Source of the DNA: an uncultured bacterium
GTDB lineage: Bacteria > Patescibacteriota > Minisyncoccia > Phycocordibacterales > UBA9973
Reading direction: 5' to 3'
NCBI GenBank assembly: GCA_903891365.1
Contig: CAITEG010000014.1
Location: forward strand, 1 to 19,521
Length of the DNA stretch: 19,521 nucleotides
The translations under genes and the position numbers were made by a program. The notes beneath the pieces are model-generated. The model was not told the origin of the DNA. It saw only the letters and a program-made list of their open reading frames with translations, and did no database searches. Below, piece after piece: positions 1 to 6,976 of this stretch. How positions within the stretch are numbered: the first letter of the stretch is position 1; every line of letters begins with the position of its first letter.

Positions 1-8
1 AAAATAAA

Positions 9-821
9 TTAAAAATGAAAGAAAGAAGAAAGACTAAATATATCTATACTTGTTAAGAAAACAATAAAAGTACCTAGAATTAAGAATGGAGCAAAAGGTA
101 TCTCTGTCTTCATATCAATCTTTTTATGTATAAAGAGCATTACTGCAAGACTTATGATTGTTCCAATCCAGAAAGCTAGAATCATAGCTGAGAGACCTAA
201 ATAAAGTCCCAATACCCACCCAAGGCCCAGCATAAGCTTGGCATCCCCTAACCCCATCCACTTACCACGAGAGATGAGCCATATTAAAGCAAAAGGAAGT
301 GCCAGCAAAGGACCGGCAAGTATATAAGAAACTGATGGCCAGATTAATAATGGGCCGAAGCTTGTATGATTTACAAAAACTGAGACAAAAGAGACAAAAG
401 AAAAAATAAAAACTAATTTGTCTGGAATAATCTTATGACGAAAATCATAGACTGAAATAACGATAAGAAGCGAAAAGATAAATGAGAACAAAACCACAAG
501 AGCTACATATGATGTAGATGAGAAGAAAAGTATAGGCAAAAAATGAGTAGCGATTAAAACAAACATTAGTCCAGTAGCAAACTCTACTATCGGATACTGA
601 TAGGAAATAATTTCTTTACAACGACGACACTTACCTGACTGCATGACATAAGAGAGAATTGGTATAAGTTCATACCATCTTAATGTACGATTGCAAGTCA
701 TACAAATAGATCTACCATTCACTATTGGCTTACCAGTATTAAATCTATAAATGACAACATTAAGGAAACTTCCGATAATAGTTCCAAGTAAAAATATAAA
801 GACAAATATAAGTATATCCAT
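9..821 (-). CDS. pilD: Prepilin peptidase / N-methyltransferase (PilD, leader peptidase)
   Basis: Membrane aspartyl protease that cuts the short basic leader from type IV prepilins after Gly and usually methylates the new N-terminal Phe. The N-terminal part carries the family hallmark GSFLNVVIYR (residues about 17-26) and two CxxC pairs of the zinc-binding cytoplasmic loop (CMTC and CRRC, about residues 40-68). The two catalytic aspartates are visible in YDFRHKIIPD and in the GLGDAK motif. Several hydrophobic segments fill the rest of the 270 residues, a normal length. It is the last gene of the pilus locus, after the three pilins it would process, and is separated from them by a strong terminator. 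It has its own extended -10 promoter 6 bases before ATG. The stop codon lies at the window edge and the gene is complete. Family assignment is secure. Confidence 0.96.
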   Translation of the reverse strand: MDILIFVFIFLLGTIIGSFLNVVIYRFNTGKPIVNGRSICMTCNRTLRWYELIPILSYVMQSGKCRRCKEIISYQYPIVEFATGLMFVLIATHFLPILFFSSTSYVALVVLFSFIFSLLIVISVYDFRHKIIPDKLVFIFSFVSFVSVFVNHTSFGPLLIWPSVSYILAGPLLALPFALIWLISRGKWMGLGDAKLMLGLGWVLGLYLGLSAMILAFWIGTIISLAVMLFIHKKIDMKTEIPFAPFLILGTFIVFLTSIDIFSLSSFFHF

Positions 822-827
822 GATTAT

Positions 828-836
828 ATTGTACCA
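828..836 (-). promoter_or_regulatory. Extended -10 promoter of pilD (leaderless)
   Basis: Reads TGGTACAAT on the minus strand and ends 6 bases before the pilD ATG. Transcription would begin at or within one or two bases of the start codon, so the message would be leaderless. No convincing -35 box is visible. There is no Shine-Dalgarno sequence before the ATG. Confidence 0.6.
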
Positions 837-850
837 TTATTAAGCTCAAA

Positions 851-886
851 ATAAAAACACCTTTAGCTTCCTAAAGGTGTTTTTAT
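851..886 (-). terminator. Intrinsic terminator after the first pilin gene
   Basis: A perfect 16-base-pair inverted repeat (851-866 with 871-886) with a four-base loop CTTC. The arms end in A- and T-runs on both sides, so it can work in both directions. It lies 8 bases after the stop of the pilin at 895-1350 and before the pilD promoter, separating the two transcription units. Confidence 0.85.
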
Positions 887-894
887 GATAAATT

Positions 895-1350
895 TTATTG
901 ACAGAAACCGTTAGTATCACCAATTGAAGTAGTGGTAACTATCCCTTTTCTAGTATAGTCTACACAATAATACCCAGTTTCATTTGTGAGAGGTACCTCA
1001 GCCGCCCAGCCATTGGTAGCGTCATTACATCTGACAGTAGATGTTCCAACCCCATTGACCTTAACCGTACCAGCAATATTATTTGATGCTCCAGAATTAT
1101 AAACCATATTATTTATACCTTTTGGATTAGAACTATCTGTAGAAGAATTACAAACATTCGTATAATTTCCATTGCTTACATAATATATATCAGCTTGAAC
1201 ACGAGCTTGATTAAGACCTGCCTTAGCTGCAGTATCGTTACTTCTATTCTTAGCTTTTCCTAATTGTGTTAAGACGACGCTCGTAAGAATACCAATAATT
1301 GCAATAACAACTAGAAGTTCAATAAGCGTAAAACCTTTATTTTTTCTCAT
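895..1350 (-). CDS. Type IV pilin (PilA-like/GspG-like), copy 1
   Basis: Secreted pilus subunit. It has a short basic leader MRKNKG followed by the class III cleavage site and hydrophobic helix (FTLIELLVVIAIIGIL), the standard N-methylation motif. The mature part is small (about 145 residues) and contains four cysteines (TNVC, VRC, YYCVD, and Cys at the second-last position) that occur at matching places in the two neighbouring pilins, suggesting two conserved disulfides. It follows the pilin at 1392-1859 by 41 bases with no clear terminator between them, so the two may share a transcript. No Shine-Dalgarno sequence is visible before the ATG. Which of the three is the major pilin cannot be decided from sequence. 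Confidence 0.95.
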   Translation of the reverse strand: MRKNKGFTLIELLVVIAIIGILTSVVLTQLGKAKNRSNDTAAKAGLNQARVQADIYYVSNGNYTNVCNSSTDSSNPKGINNMVYNSGASNNIAGTVKVNGVGTSTVRCNDATNGWAAEVPLTNETGYYCVDYTRKGIVTTTSIGDTNGFCQ

Positions 1351-1391
1351 AATTATTTATAAATAAAAAATTAATAAAAGACCTTTGTAAA

Positions 1392-1859
1392 TTATAAACA
1401 AACACCAGTGGCATCAGCTGTCCCAGGACCTGACTTTCCTAAACTATCTATACACCAAGTACCACCACCTTTAAGTGCTGATATACTCATAGCCCAAGAT
1501 TCTCCTGCAGCTGTTGTATAGCAAGACATCGTAGAAGTAGTAGCTGTTTGTAGATTAATTTGAGACATAAAACCAGCTATCTTAGAATCAACAAATAATG
1601 TCCCTGCTGCATCACAGACAGTCGTAGCTAATCCTGTATTATTATAAGTAGTTCCATTATCTTCATGGTAAATACTTGCTTGTGTACGGATACTAGACAT
1701 ATCCCCTTTCACTACAGCATCTGATGCCTTGGTACGAGCAGCATTTACAGAAGCTAGAACTACACTTGCCAAAACACCAATAATTGCGATAACAACCAGA
1801 AGTTCAATAAGAGTAAAACCCTTCACATAATTCAGAACTAAGCCTTTATTCTTTTTCAT
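1392..1859 (-). CDS. Type IV pilin, copy 2, with an elongated leader
   Basis: Pilus subunit of the same family as its two neighbours. The hydrophobic helix FTLIELLVVIAIIGVL is preceded by a 14-residue leader, MKKNKGLVLNYVKG, where the sister genes have six residues. The first six residues match the usual leader, so the extra eight look like an internal insertion that ends in a new KG cleavage site. Alternative downstream starts are not available, so the ATG at 1859 is the likely start. The mature region has four cysteines in the same order as the neighbours (TTVC, MSC, TWCID, and second-last Cys). An extended -10 promoter lies about 40 bases upstream, after the terminator of the third pilin. 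Confidence 0.94.
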   Translation of the reverse strand: MKKNKGLVLNYVKGFTLIELLVVIAIIGVLASVVLASVNAARTKASDAVVKGDMSSIRTQASIYHEDNGTTYNNTGLATTVCDAAGTLFVDSKIAGFMSQINLQTATTSTMSCYTTAAGESWAMSISALKGGGTWCIDSLGKSGPGTADATGVCL

Positions 1860-1898
1860 AATTTATTTTAGTATTTCAAAAAAAATTTTAATACATAT

Positions 1899-1907
1899 AT
1901 TGTATCA
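1899..1907 (-). promoter_or_regulatory. Extended -10 promoter of pilin 2
   Basis: TGATACAAT on the minus strand, 39 bases before the ATG at 1859 and just after the hairpin that ends the pilin 3 transcript. It closely matches the TGATATAAT proposed for pilin 3, including the preceding TA. Confidence 0.55.
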
Positions 1908-1910
1908 TAT

Positions 1911-1949
1911 AAAAAACAAAAAACCACCTATTGCTAGGTGATTTTTTGA
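1911..1949 (-). terminator. Intrinsic terminator after pilin 3
   Basis: Stem CACCTA/TAGGTG (1925-1930 with 1935-1940), loop TTGC, extended by A/T pairs after one mismatch. On the minus strand it is followed by two runs of six T separated by a G. It lies 12 bases after the pilin 3 stop. Confidence 0.75.
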
Positions 1950-1960
1950 GAAAACAAATA

Positions 1961-2401
1961 TTATGGACAAACTGTAATTGCAGCACCAGGAGCTGTTGTA
2001 GTTACAAGCTTTGATGTTCCTGTATTGTCTACACACCACCATGTACTTGCAGTAGCTTTGAGGGGAGCAACAGCAACCCATGTTCCTGCAGCATTTGTAC
2101 AAGTCATACCAGCTGCATTGTTTGCAGTACTAGTCCAAGTAGCACCAGCGGCAGTAGCAGCAGCAGAAACACCCTTAACAACGTTAGCATCTGAACATAC
2201 AGTAGCATAACTATTTGGAGTAGCAGAATCATATACTAGCTCAGCTTGAGCTCTTATATTGTTCAAGTTTGACTTGATAGCTGCATCTGCACCTTTAGCA
2301 CGAGCAGTATTTAGAGATGCAAGAACAACTGATGCTAAAATACCAATAATTGCGATAACCACCAAAAGTTCAATAAGCGTAAAACCTTTATTTTTTTTCA
2401 T
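1961..2401 (-). CDS. Type IV pilin, copy 3
   Basis: Pilus subunit with leader MKKNKG and helix FTLIELLVVIAIIGILASVVLASLNTARAK, then a low-complexity Ala/Thr-rich globular part with four conserved cysteines (ATVC, MTC, WWCVD, and second-last Cys). It is the first pilin transcribed after pilC, with its own extended -10 promoter 110 bases upstream and a terminator directly after, so it is probably a monocistronic unit. Its 5' leader contains an unusual tandem hairpin that overlaps the only purine-rich, Shine-Dalgarno-like stretch before the ATG. The AT-rich 12 bases before ATG are nearly identical to those of pilin 2, pointing to recent duplication. The separate transcript makes it a good candidate for the major pilin, but that is inference. 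Confidence 0.95.
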   Translation of the reverse strand: MKKNKGFTLIELLVVIAIIGILASVVLASLNTARAKGADAAIKSNLNNIRAQAELVYDSATPNSYATVCSDANVVKGVSAAATAAGATWTSTANNAAGMTCTNAAGTWVAVAPLKATASTWWCVDNTGTSKLVTTTAPGAAITVCP

Positions 2402-2405
2402 AATT

Positions 2406-2445
2406 TATTTTCCGCTTTTATGCGGATCCGCGTTAGCGGAAAATA
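2406..2445 (-). repeat. Tandem GC-rich hairpins in the pilin 3 leader
   Basis: Two adjacent perfect hairpins with the same 5-base arms, TCCGC/GCGGA: arms 2411-2415 and 2422-2426 (loop TTTTAT), then 2427-2431 and 2436-2440 (loop GTTA). The outer arms also pair over 11 bases (2406-2416 with 2435-2445), and the middle GCGGATCCGC (2422-2431) is itself a palindrome. The RNA can thus fold as two small hairpins or one long one. The arm next to the gene contains GCGGAAAA, ending 6 bases before the ATG, so folding could hide the ribosome site. Confidence 0.75.
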
Positions 2446-2510
2446 TTAATTAAACTTATAATAATTTGTCTTTCTTTAAAAAAGACGCGACCTTACTTTT
2501 TAATACCCTT

Positions 2511-2519
2511 ATTATATCA
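2511..2519 (-). promoter_or_regulatory. Extended -10 promoter of pilin 3
   Basis: TGATATAAT on the minus strand, an almost perfect extended -10, between pilC and pilin 3. It implies a leader of about 100 bases that carries the tandem hairpin. No good -35 match is seen. Confidence 0.6.
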
Positions 2520-2570
2520 TACAACTTTATTAAAAGCACAATATATAAAAGGTGTGGATAACTATACAAA

Positions 2571-3776
2571 CTATACTCCTCCTGCAATATTATAAATTGG
2601 CATGAGGACAGATGTTAAGAGCAAACCAACTCCAAGTCCAAGAGCGACTATCATGAGTGGTTCGATAAGAGAGACCATAGTATCAACAGCTTCATTCACT
2701 TCACGAGAATAAAACTTTCCAAGTGTCTTAAGAATACTTCCGAGAGAGCCTGTCTCCTCGCCAACGTGTATCATTCCGGCCATTATCGTTGGTATCTCAG
2801 GATGCATAGAGAAAGCTTCTGACATAGAACTACCACTTTTAATCTTCTCACCAACATCCTTTAGTAAATCCTCATATACTCTATTCCCCACAACAACAGA
2901 AGTGAGCTCTATCGCTCTAATGATAGTGATACCTGAGGAAAGCATTGTATCCATATTGTCAGCTATACGAGAAAGATATAGTTTCATATAGATATTCTTA
3001 AAGATTGGAACAGATATTTTAAGTTTATCTAGATACTTCTGGCCAGATTCTGTCTTAGTCAATCTAAAAATATAAAAACCAAATAAAACTAACCCCAAAA
3101 GGAGGAATATCCCATAATTTACAAAGATATCACTTAAGGCAAATATTATCTTGGTAGAAATAGGAATAGCCTGTCCTGAATCTTTAATAATAACAGCAAG
3201 TCTAGGAACGATAAAGACGAACATAAGAGACATCACAATAAGAAAGACCCCGATAACGAATCCGGGATATATAAGAGCATTCTTTGTCTTAGAAGTTAGC
3301 TGGTACTGACGATCAAGATATTCAGCTAGGTAACTAAATGTTTGGGTAAGCTTACCAGACTCTTCTCCTGCTTTGACCATATTCACATAAAAAACAGAGA
3401 AAGCATCTGGATGACGAGACAAAGCTTCTGAGATAGATACTCCGGCTTCAATATCTGAGCAAATAGTATTTAATATTTTAACCAAAGCAGGATTCTCTGT
3501 ATTGGAAGCTAGAAGATTAAACGCTTTTAAAGCAGAAACTTGAGCTTCAAATAAAGTAGAAATCTGACGAGACATAATAACTATATCTTTCATCTTTACT
3601 CCTCTATCAAAAAATGACATCTTTAAAATTCCCTTATTTTCCCCTTCTTCTTTTATAGAAGAAACTATCAAGCCTCTTCTCTGAAGAGCTGAAATTGCAG
3701 AATCCTTTGACGAAGCATCGATAGAGCCTATCTTTTTCTCTCCTATATTTGTAATTGATTCGTATTTAAATAACAT
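2571..3776 (-). CDS. pilC: Type IV pilus inner-membrane platform protein PilC (T2SSF family)
   Basis: Polytopic inner-membrane protein on which the PilB and PilT motors act to insert or remove pilins. The 401 residues show the usual layout: a short N-terminal domain, then two T2SSF repeats (about residues 65-190 and 265-390). Membrane segments are visible at about 167-192, 213-237 and 367-392. The repeats are recognisable from MSRQISTLFEAQVSALKA in the first and LSRIADNMDTMLSSGI in the second. The gene starts 5 bases after pilT, so the two are translated from one message. No terminator follows it, so some read-through into the pilin 3 leader is possible. Normal length, no defects. Confidence 0.96.
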   Translation of the reverse strand: MLFKYESITNIGEKKIGSIDASSKDSAISALQRRGLIVSSIKEEGENKGILKMSFFDRGVKMKDIVIMSRQISTLFEAQVSALKAFNLLASNTENPALVKILNTICSDIEAGVSISEALSRHPDAFSVFYVNMVKAGEESGKLTQTFSYLAEYLDRQYQLTSKTKNALIYPGFVIGVFLIVMSLMFVFIVPRLAVIIKDSGQAIPISTKIIFALSDIFVNYGIFLLLGLVLFGFYIFRLTKTESGQKYLDKLKISVPIFKNIYMKLYLSRIADNMDTMLSSGITIIRAIELTSVVVGNRVYEDLLKDVGEKIKSGSSMSEAFSMHPEIPTIMAGMIHVGEETGSLGSILKTLGKFYSREVNEAVDTMVSLIEPLMIVALGLGVGLLLTSVLMPIYNIAGGV

Positions 3777-3781
3777 AAAAT

Positions 3782-4840
3782 TTAGAACATTCGTTCCAGT
3801 GCCTTAGGATTAAATGAGTATTGATAAGCACTTTCTAGTGTTATCTCCCCTTTTGCGACCAACTCTACTAAATATCTATTCATATCTATCATACCTTGCT
3901 CAGAAGATGTTTCAATGACAGTGTTTATCTCATGAGTTCTCTTCTCGCGAATTAGATTCGATACAGCATTATTATTTATAAGTAACTCAAAAGCTGGGAT
4001 TCTACCACCTGTAACACGAGGGATGAGACGTTGTGAAAGTATACCCACCAAACTTGAAGCTAATTGCAATCTTATCTGTTCTTGCTGATTTGCTGGGAAA
4101 GAGTCGATGATACGATCGATGGTCTGAGGAGCATTGTTCGTATGGAGTGTTGAGAAGACCAAGTGACCCGTCTCAGCTGCGGTAACAGCTGCAGACATCG
4201 TCTCATTGTTACGCATTTCTCCGATAAGGATTACATTCACGTCTTCACGAAAAGCTGCTTTAAGAGCGAGGGGAAAATCATTGGTATCAAGACCTATCTC
4301 TCTCTGATCTATTATTGACCTATCTTGAGAATAGACAAACTCAATAGGATCTTCAATCGTTATGATATGAGTTGTACTCTCTTTGTTTATATAATTAATC
4401 ATTGTGGAAAGAGTCGTAGACTTACCTTGGCCTACAGGACCTACTACCAAGAAGAATCCTTGCTTCTTCATAGCAAAAGTTTTAAGGATTGCAGGTAGAT
4501 TAAGTTCTTCGAAAGATTTTGCTTTAGGAACAAGACGAATAGCTATACAAATACTTCCTCTTTGAAAAAAAGCATTCCCACGAAGGTGCGTATTACCTTT
4601 AAAAGAGAAAGAGAAGTCAACTTCTTTGTCCTCTAAAAATTTTGTGGTTTTTTCTTTACCCAAAAATATACCCAAAAGACTGAGCATATCTTCCTTCTTC
4701 AAAATTTCTTTATTTGAAATAAAAATAAGCTCACCATTTATACGAACAGCGGGCTTTCTACCCTCTCCCAAATGTAAATCTGATCCATCTTCGTGAATTA
4801 AACTTGTAAGTATTTCATCTAGATATTTGTTATAGTCCAT
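3782..4840 (-). CDS. pilT: Type IV pilus retraction ATPase PilT
   Basis: Hexameric cytoplasmic ATPase that drives pilus retraction. It has the PAS-like N-terminal domain, Walker A at residues 134-142 (GPVGQGKST), Asp box around 158-167 (IITIEDPIEF), Walker B with Glu208 (VILIGEMR), and His box at 226-234. The C-terminal NAVSNLIRE matches the AIRNLIRE retraction motif that separates PilT from PilB. The Walker A loop departs from the usual GPTGSGKST, with Val for Thr and Gln for Ser. The gene starts 3 bases after the response regulator and runs into pilC. Length 352 is typical. PilU is the main alternative, but the C-terminal motif and the operon favour PilT. Confidence 0.95.
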   Translation of the reverse strand: MDYNKYLDEILTSLIHEDGSDLHLGEGRKPAVRINGELIFISNKEILKKEDMLSLLGIFLGKEKTTKFLEDKEVDFSFSFKGNTHLRGNAFFQRGSICIAIRLVPKAKSFEELNLPAILKTFAMKKQGFFLVVGPVGQGKSTTLSTMINYINKESTTHIITIEDPIEFVYSQDRSIIDQREIGLDTNDFPLALKAAFREDVNVILIGEMRNNETMSAAVTAAETGHLVFSTLHTNNAPQTIDRIIDSFPANQQEQIRLQLASSLVGILSQRLIPRVTGGRIPAFELLINNNAVSNLIREKRTHEINTVIETSSEQGMIDMNRYLVELVAKGEITLESAYQYSFNPKALERMF

Positions 4841-4843
4841 TGT

Positions 4844-5233
4844 TTAAATTTGTTGTTTACTAATAATTTCATTCACTTTATTTATGACTTCTGTGGGAGT
4901 ACTTGAAGCCTTCACTATATATCCGACTGCTCCGAGAGCCTCCCCTCGAGCAATATCAGATGGTTGCCCTCTGTTTGAAAGGATAATCTTATAAGCCTTT
5001 TCTGCTAAATTGTCTTCTTTCATTTTTTCCATCAATTCAAAACCATCCATGACCGGCATCATAATATCAAGTAGAATAATATCAGGAGAAAGACCCGCGT
5101 GGAGTTTCTCAAGTGCAACTTCAGGACCTAAAGCAGTCGAAACATCAAAATTAGACTTGCTGAATTTAAGAGCATACATATCAAGAAGAAAATTATCATC
5201 ATCAATAATAAGAATTTTTTTGTTTGCTTCCAT
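4844..5233 (-). CDS. Receiver-only response regulator
   Basis: Single CheY-like receiver domain of 129 residues with no output domain. The acidic pocket is Asp11-Asp12-Asp13, the phosphoacceptor is Asp56 (LLDIMMP), the switch Ser is Ser86 and the conserved Lys is Lys108. All catalytic residues are present, so it should be phosphorylated by a histidine kinase encoded elsewhere. It sits between the extension and retraction motor genes, 24 bases after pilB and 3 before pilT. It therefore probably tunes motor activity by protein contact, like PilG/PilH/CheY-type regulators; this is inference from context. A promoter lies immediately upstream, so regulator, pilT and pilC may form a unit that can be expressed apart from pilB. 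Confidence 0.93.
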   Translation of the reverse strand: MEANKKILIIDDDNFLLDMYALKFSKSNFDVSTALGPEVALEKLHAGLSPDIILLDIMMPVMDGFELMEKMKEDNLAEKAYKIILSNRGQPSDIARGEALGAVGYIVKASSTPTEVINKVNEIISKQQI

Positions 5234-5242
5234 ATTATATAT

Positions 5243-5251
5243 AGTATAACA
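5243..5251 (-). promoter_or_regulatory. Extended -10 promoter of the response regulator-pilT-pilC unit
   Basis: TGTTATACT on the minus strand, 9 bases before the ATG at 5233 and directly after the pilB stop. The same nine bases occur before pilM (10146-10154). A second TATAAT abuts the ATG but is too close to drive a message that includes the start codon. Confidence 0.5.
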
Positions 5252-5257
5252 CCTATT

Positions 5258-6970
5258 TTAAAAATTATACACTTCTTGGAATGGAACGAGGCCTTTCATA
5301 CTCTTAATGATAGCATCCTCACGAATAGTTATCATTCCTCTTTCTCTGGCAAGCTTAAAGATCTCTTGTTCTTCTGGCTTTTTTAGTATTATCTCCTGCA
5401 TTTCTCTATCAATTTTAAACATTTCATAGACAGGGACACGTCCAAGCATTCCTGAAGGACATTCAGGTGATGGGATTGCTTCATATACAGAGTCTCCAAT
5501 ATTAAGCTTCTTTTTAAACTCTTCTGGCAGACCAATGAAATGCTTGTCTATCATGATTCTAGTAGCTCCATCTATCGGAATTTGCTTTTTAGAATTTGGA
5601 TGTATCTTACGTGCCAAACGTTGAGCAATACAAAGGACCAAAGTAGGCGCAATAAGATAAGGGTCGATACCCATATCTATAAGACGTGGAATTGCTCCGA
5701 CCGCACTGTTCGTGTGAAGAGTTGAGAAAACAAGGTGACCAGTAAGAGCAGCCTGGATAGCAAGTTCAGCAGTTTCCTTATCACGAATCTCTCCGACGAA
5801 TATTATATTTGGGTCTTGTCTTAAGATAGAACGAAGTCCTGATGCAAATGTATACCCTATCTCAGGAGCAACTTGTGACTGATTTATACCATCGATATGG
5901 TACTCAACTGGATCTTCAAGAGAAACGATGTTTTCTTTTTCGTGATCAAGCTCATTTAACATTGAATAAAGAGACGTCGTCTTACCTGAACCAGTAGGAC
6001 CAGTAATTAAAATAAGTCCATAAGGACGAGCAATCGCTTCTCTGACCAAAGCCATATTATCATCTGACATATCAAGATCATTAAGTGGCTTAACCCCTCT
6101 CTGAGAGTCCAAAATACGCATAACAATCTTTTCCCCGTAGTAAGCAGGCATTGTCGAGACACGGTAGTCAATCTTGCGTCCTTCAATTTTAGCTGAGAAT
6201 CCTCCATCTTGAGGCTTTCTCTTTTCATCAAGCCTGAGTTTTGAAAGAATTTTAATACGAGCAACAATTCCATTGTAAACAGCAATAGGTAGAATGAGAG
6301 AGGTATGAAGAACTCCATCCACACGAAAACGAACCTTTATCTTGTCCCCTGAGTTTTCTATATGTATATCAGAAGCATTTCCTTCAACAGCGTGTTTCAA
6401 AATAACAGAGACAATTTTAATAATAGGAGCATCTTCTGTTATCTTCTCTTCTTCTTTACCACCCTTAGATTCTTTTGTAGCTTCATCCACATTGAAAGTC
6501 ACCTCTTGGTCGAGTTCAGAAAGAGCTGAGTCAACTTCACTTCCTAACACATCATACTTTTCAAGTAAACTATTAAAAGTACTATTACTTATCAGAAATA
6601 ATTTGAAGGGTTTATCCATCTTGGCAGTAATAAAAGTAAGAACATCGAGAGCTTGAACATTCTCCGGATCAACTATGCCTACTTCTATCACTCCATTGAT
6701 AACACCAGTAGCCAAAAAACGATAAGTCTTGGCAGTATCTTCTGGAATTATTTTTAAAATAGAGGAAGTAACTAAACTTGCATCTATCTTTTTGATTGGA
6801 ATATTAAAAAGAGAAGACTTCAATTCAAGAATTGAATCTTCACTTACATTAAAACTTATGAGGGCCTGATCTATATCACCTGCATATTTATCTTCAGCTG
6901 TTTTTACTATCTCAGGCACTTGGTCTTCTCGGATAAGACCTTTTTTTACTAATTCTTCTAAAATTATCAT
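5258..6970 (-). CDS. pilB: Type IV pilus extension ATPase PilB (GspE/MshEN family)
   Basis: Cytoplasmic hexameric ATPase powering pilus polymerisation. Residues 1-150 match the MshEN-type N-terminal domain (linked to cyclic-di-GMP binding in some relatives), followed by a charged linker (about 150-180) and the ATPase core. The core has Walker A GPTGSGKT (324-331), Asp box LEDPVEYH (351-358), Walker B IIFVGE with Glu394, and His box 412-419. The four-cysteine zinc site usual between the His box and the C-terminus is absent: the region reads RLARKIHPNSKK and SPECPSGMLGR, leaving one Cys. The gene begins 6 bases after the PilP-like gene. Otherwise full length (570 residues). Confidence 0.96.
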   Translation of the reverse strand: MIILEELVKKGLIREDQVPEIVKTAEDKYAGDIDQALISFNVSEDSILELKSSLFNIPIKKIDASLVTSSILKIIPEDTAKTYRFLATGVINGVIEVGIVDPENVQALDVLTFITAKMDKPFKLFLISNSTFNSLLEKYDVLGSEVDSALSELDQEVTFNVDEATKESKGGKEEEKITEDAPIIKIVSVILKHAVEGNASDIHIENSGDKIKVRFRVDGVLHTSLILPIAVYNGIVARIKILSKLRLDEKRKPQDGGFSAKIEGRKIDYRVSTMPAYYGEKIVMRILDSQRGVKPLNDLDMSDDNMALVREAIARPYGLILITGPTGSGKTTSLYSMLNELDHEKENIVSLEDPVEYHIDGINQSQVAPEIGYTFASGLRSILRQDPNIIFVGEIRDKETAELAIQAALTGHLVFSTLHTNSAVGAIPRLIDMGIDPYLIAPTLVLCIAQRLARKIHPNSKKQIPIDGATRIMIDKHFIGLPEEFKKKLNIGDSVYEAIPSPECPSGMLGRVPVYEMFKIDREMQEIILKKPEEQEIFKLARERGMITIREDAIIKSMKGLVPFQEVYNF

Positions 6971-6976
6971 ATTAAA

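Noticed and set aside
2025..2453. Plus-strand ORFs opposite pilin 3
   Set aside because: Shadows of a low-complexity Ala/Thr-rich coding region.
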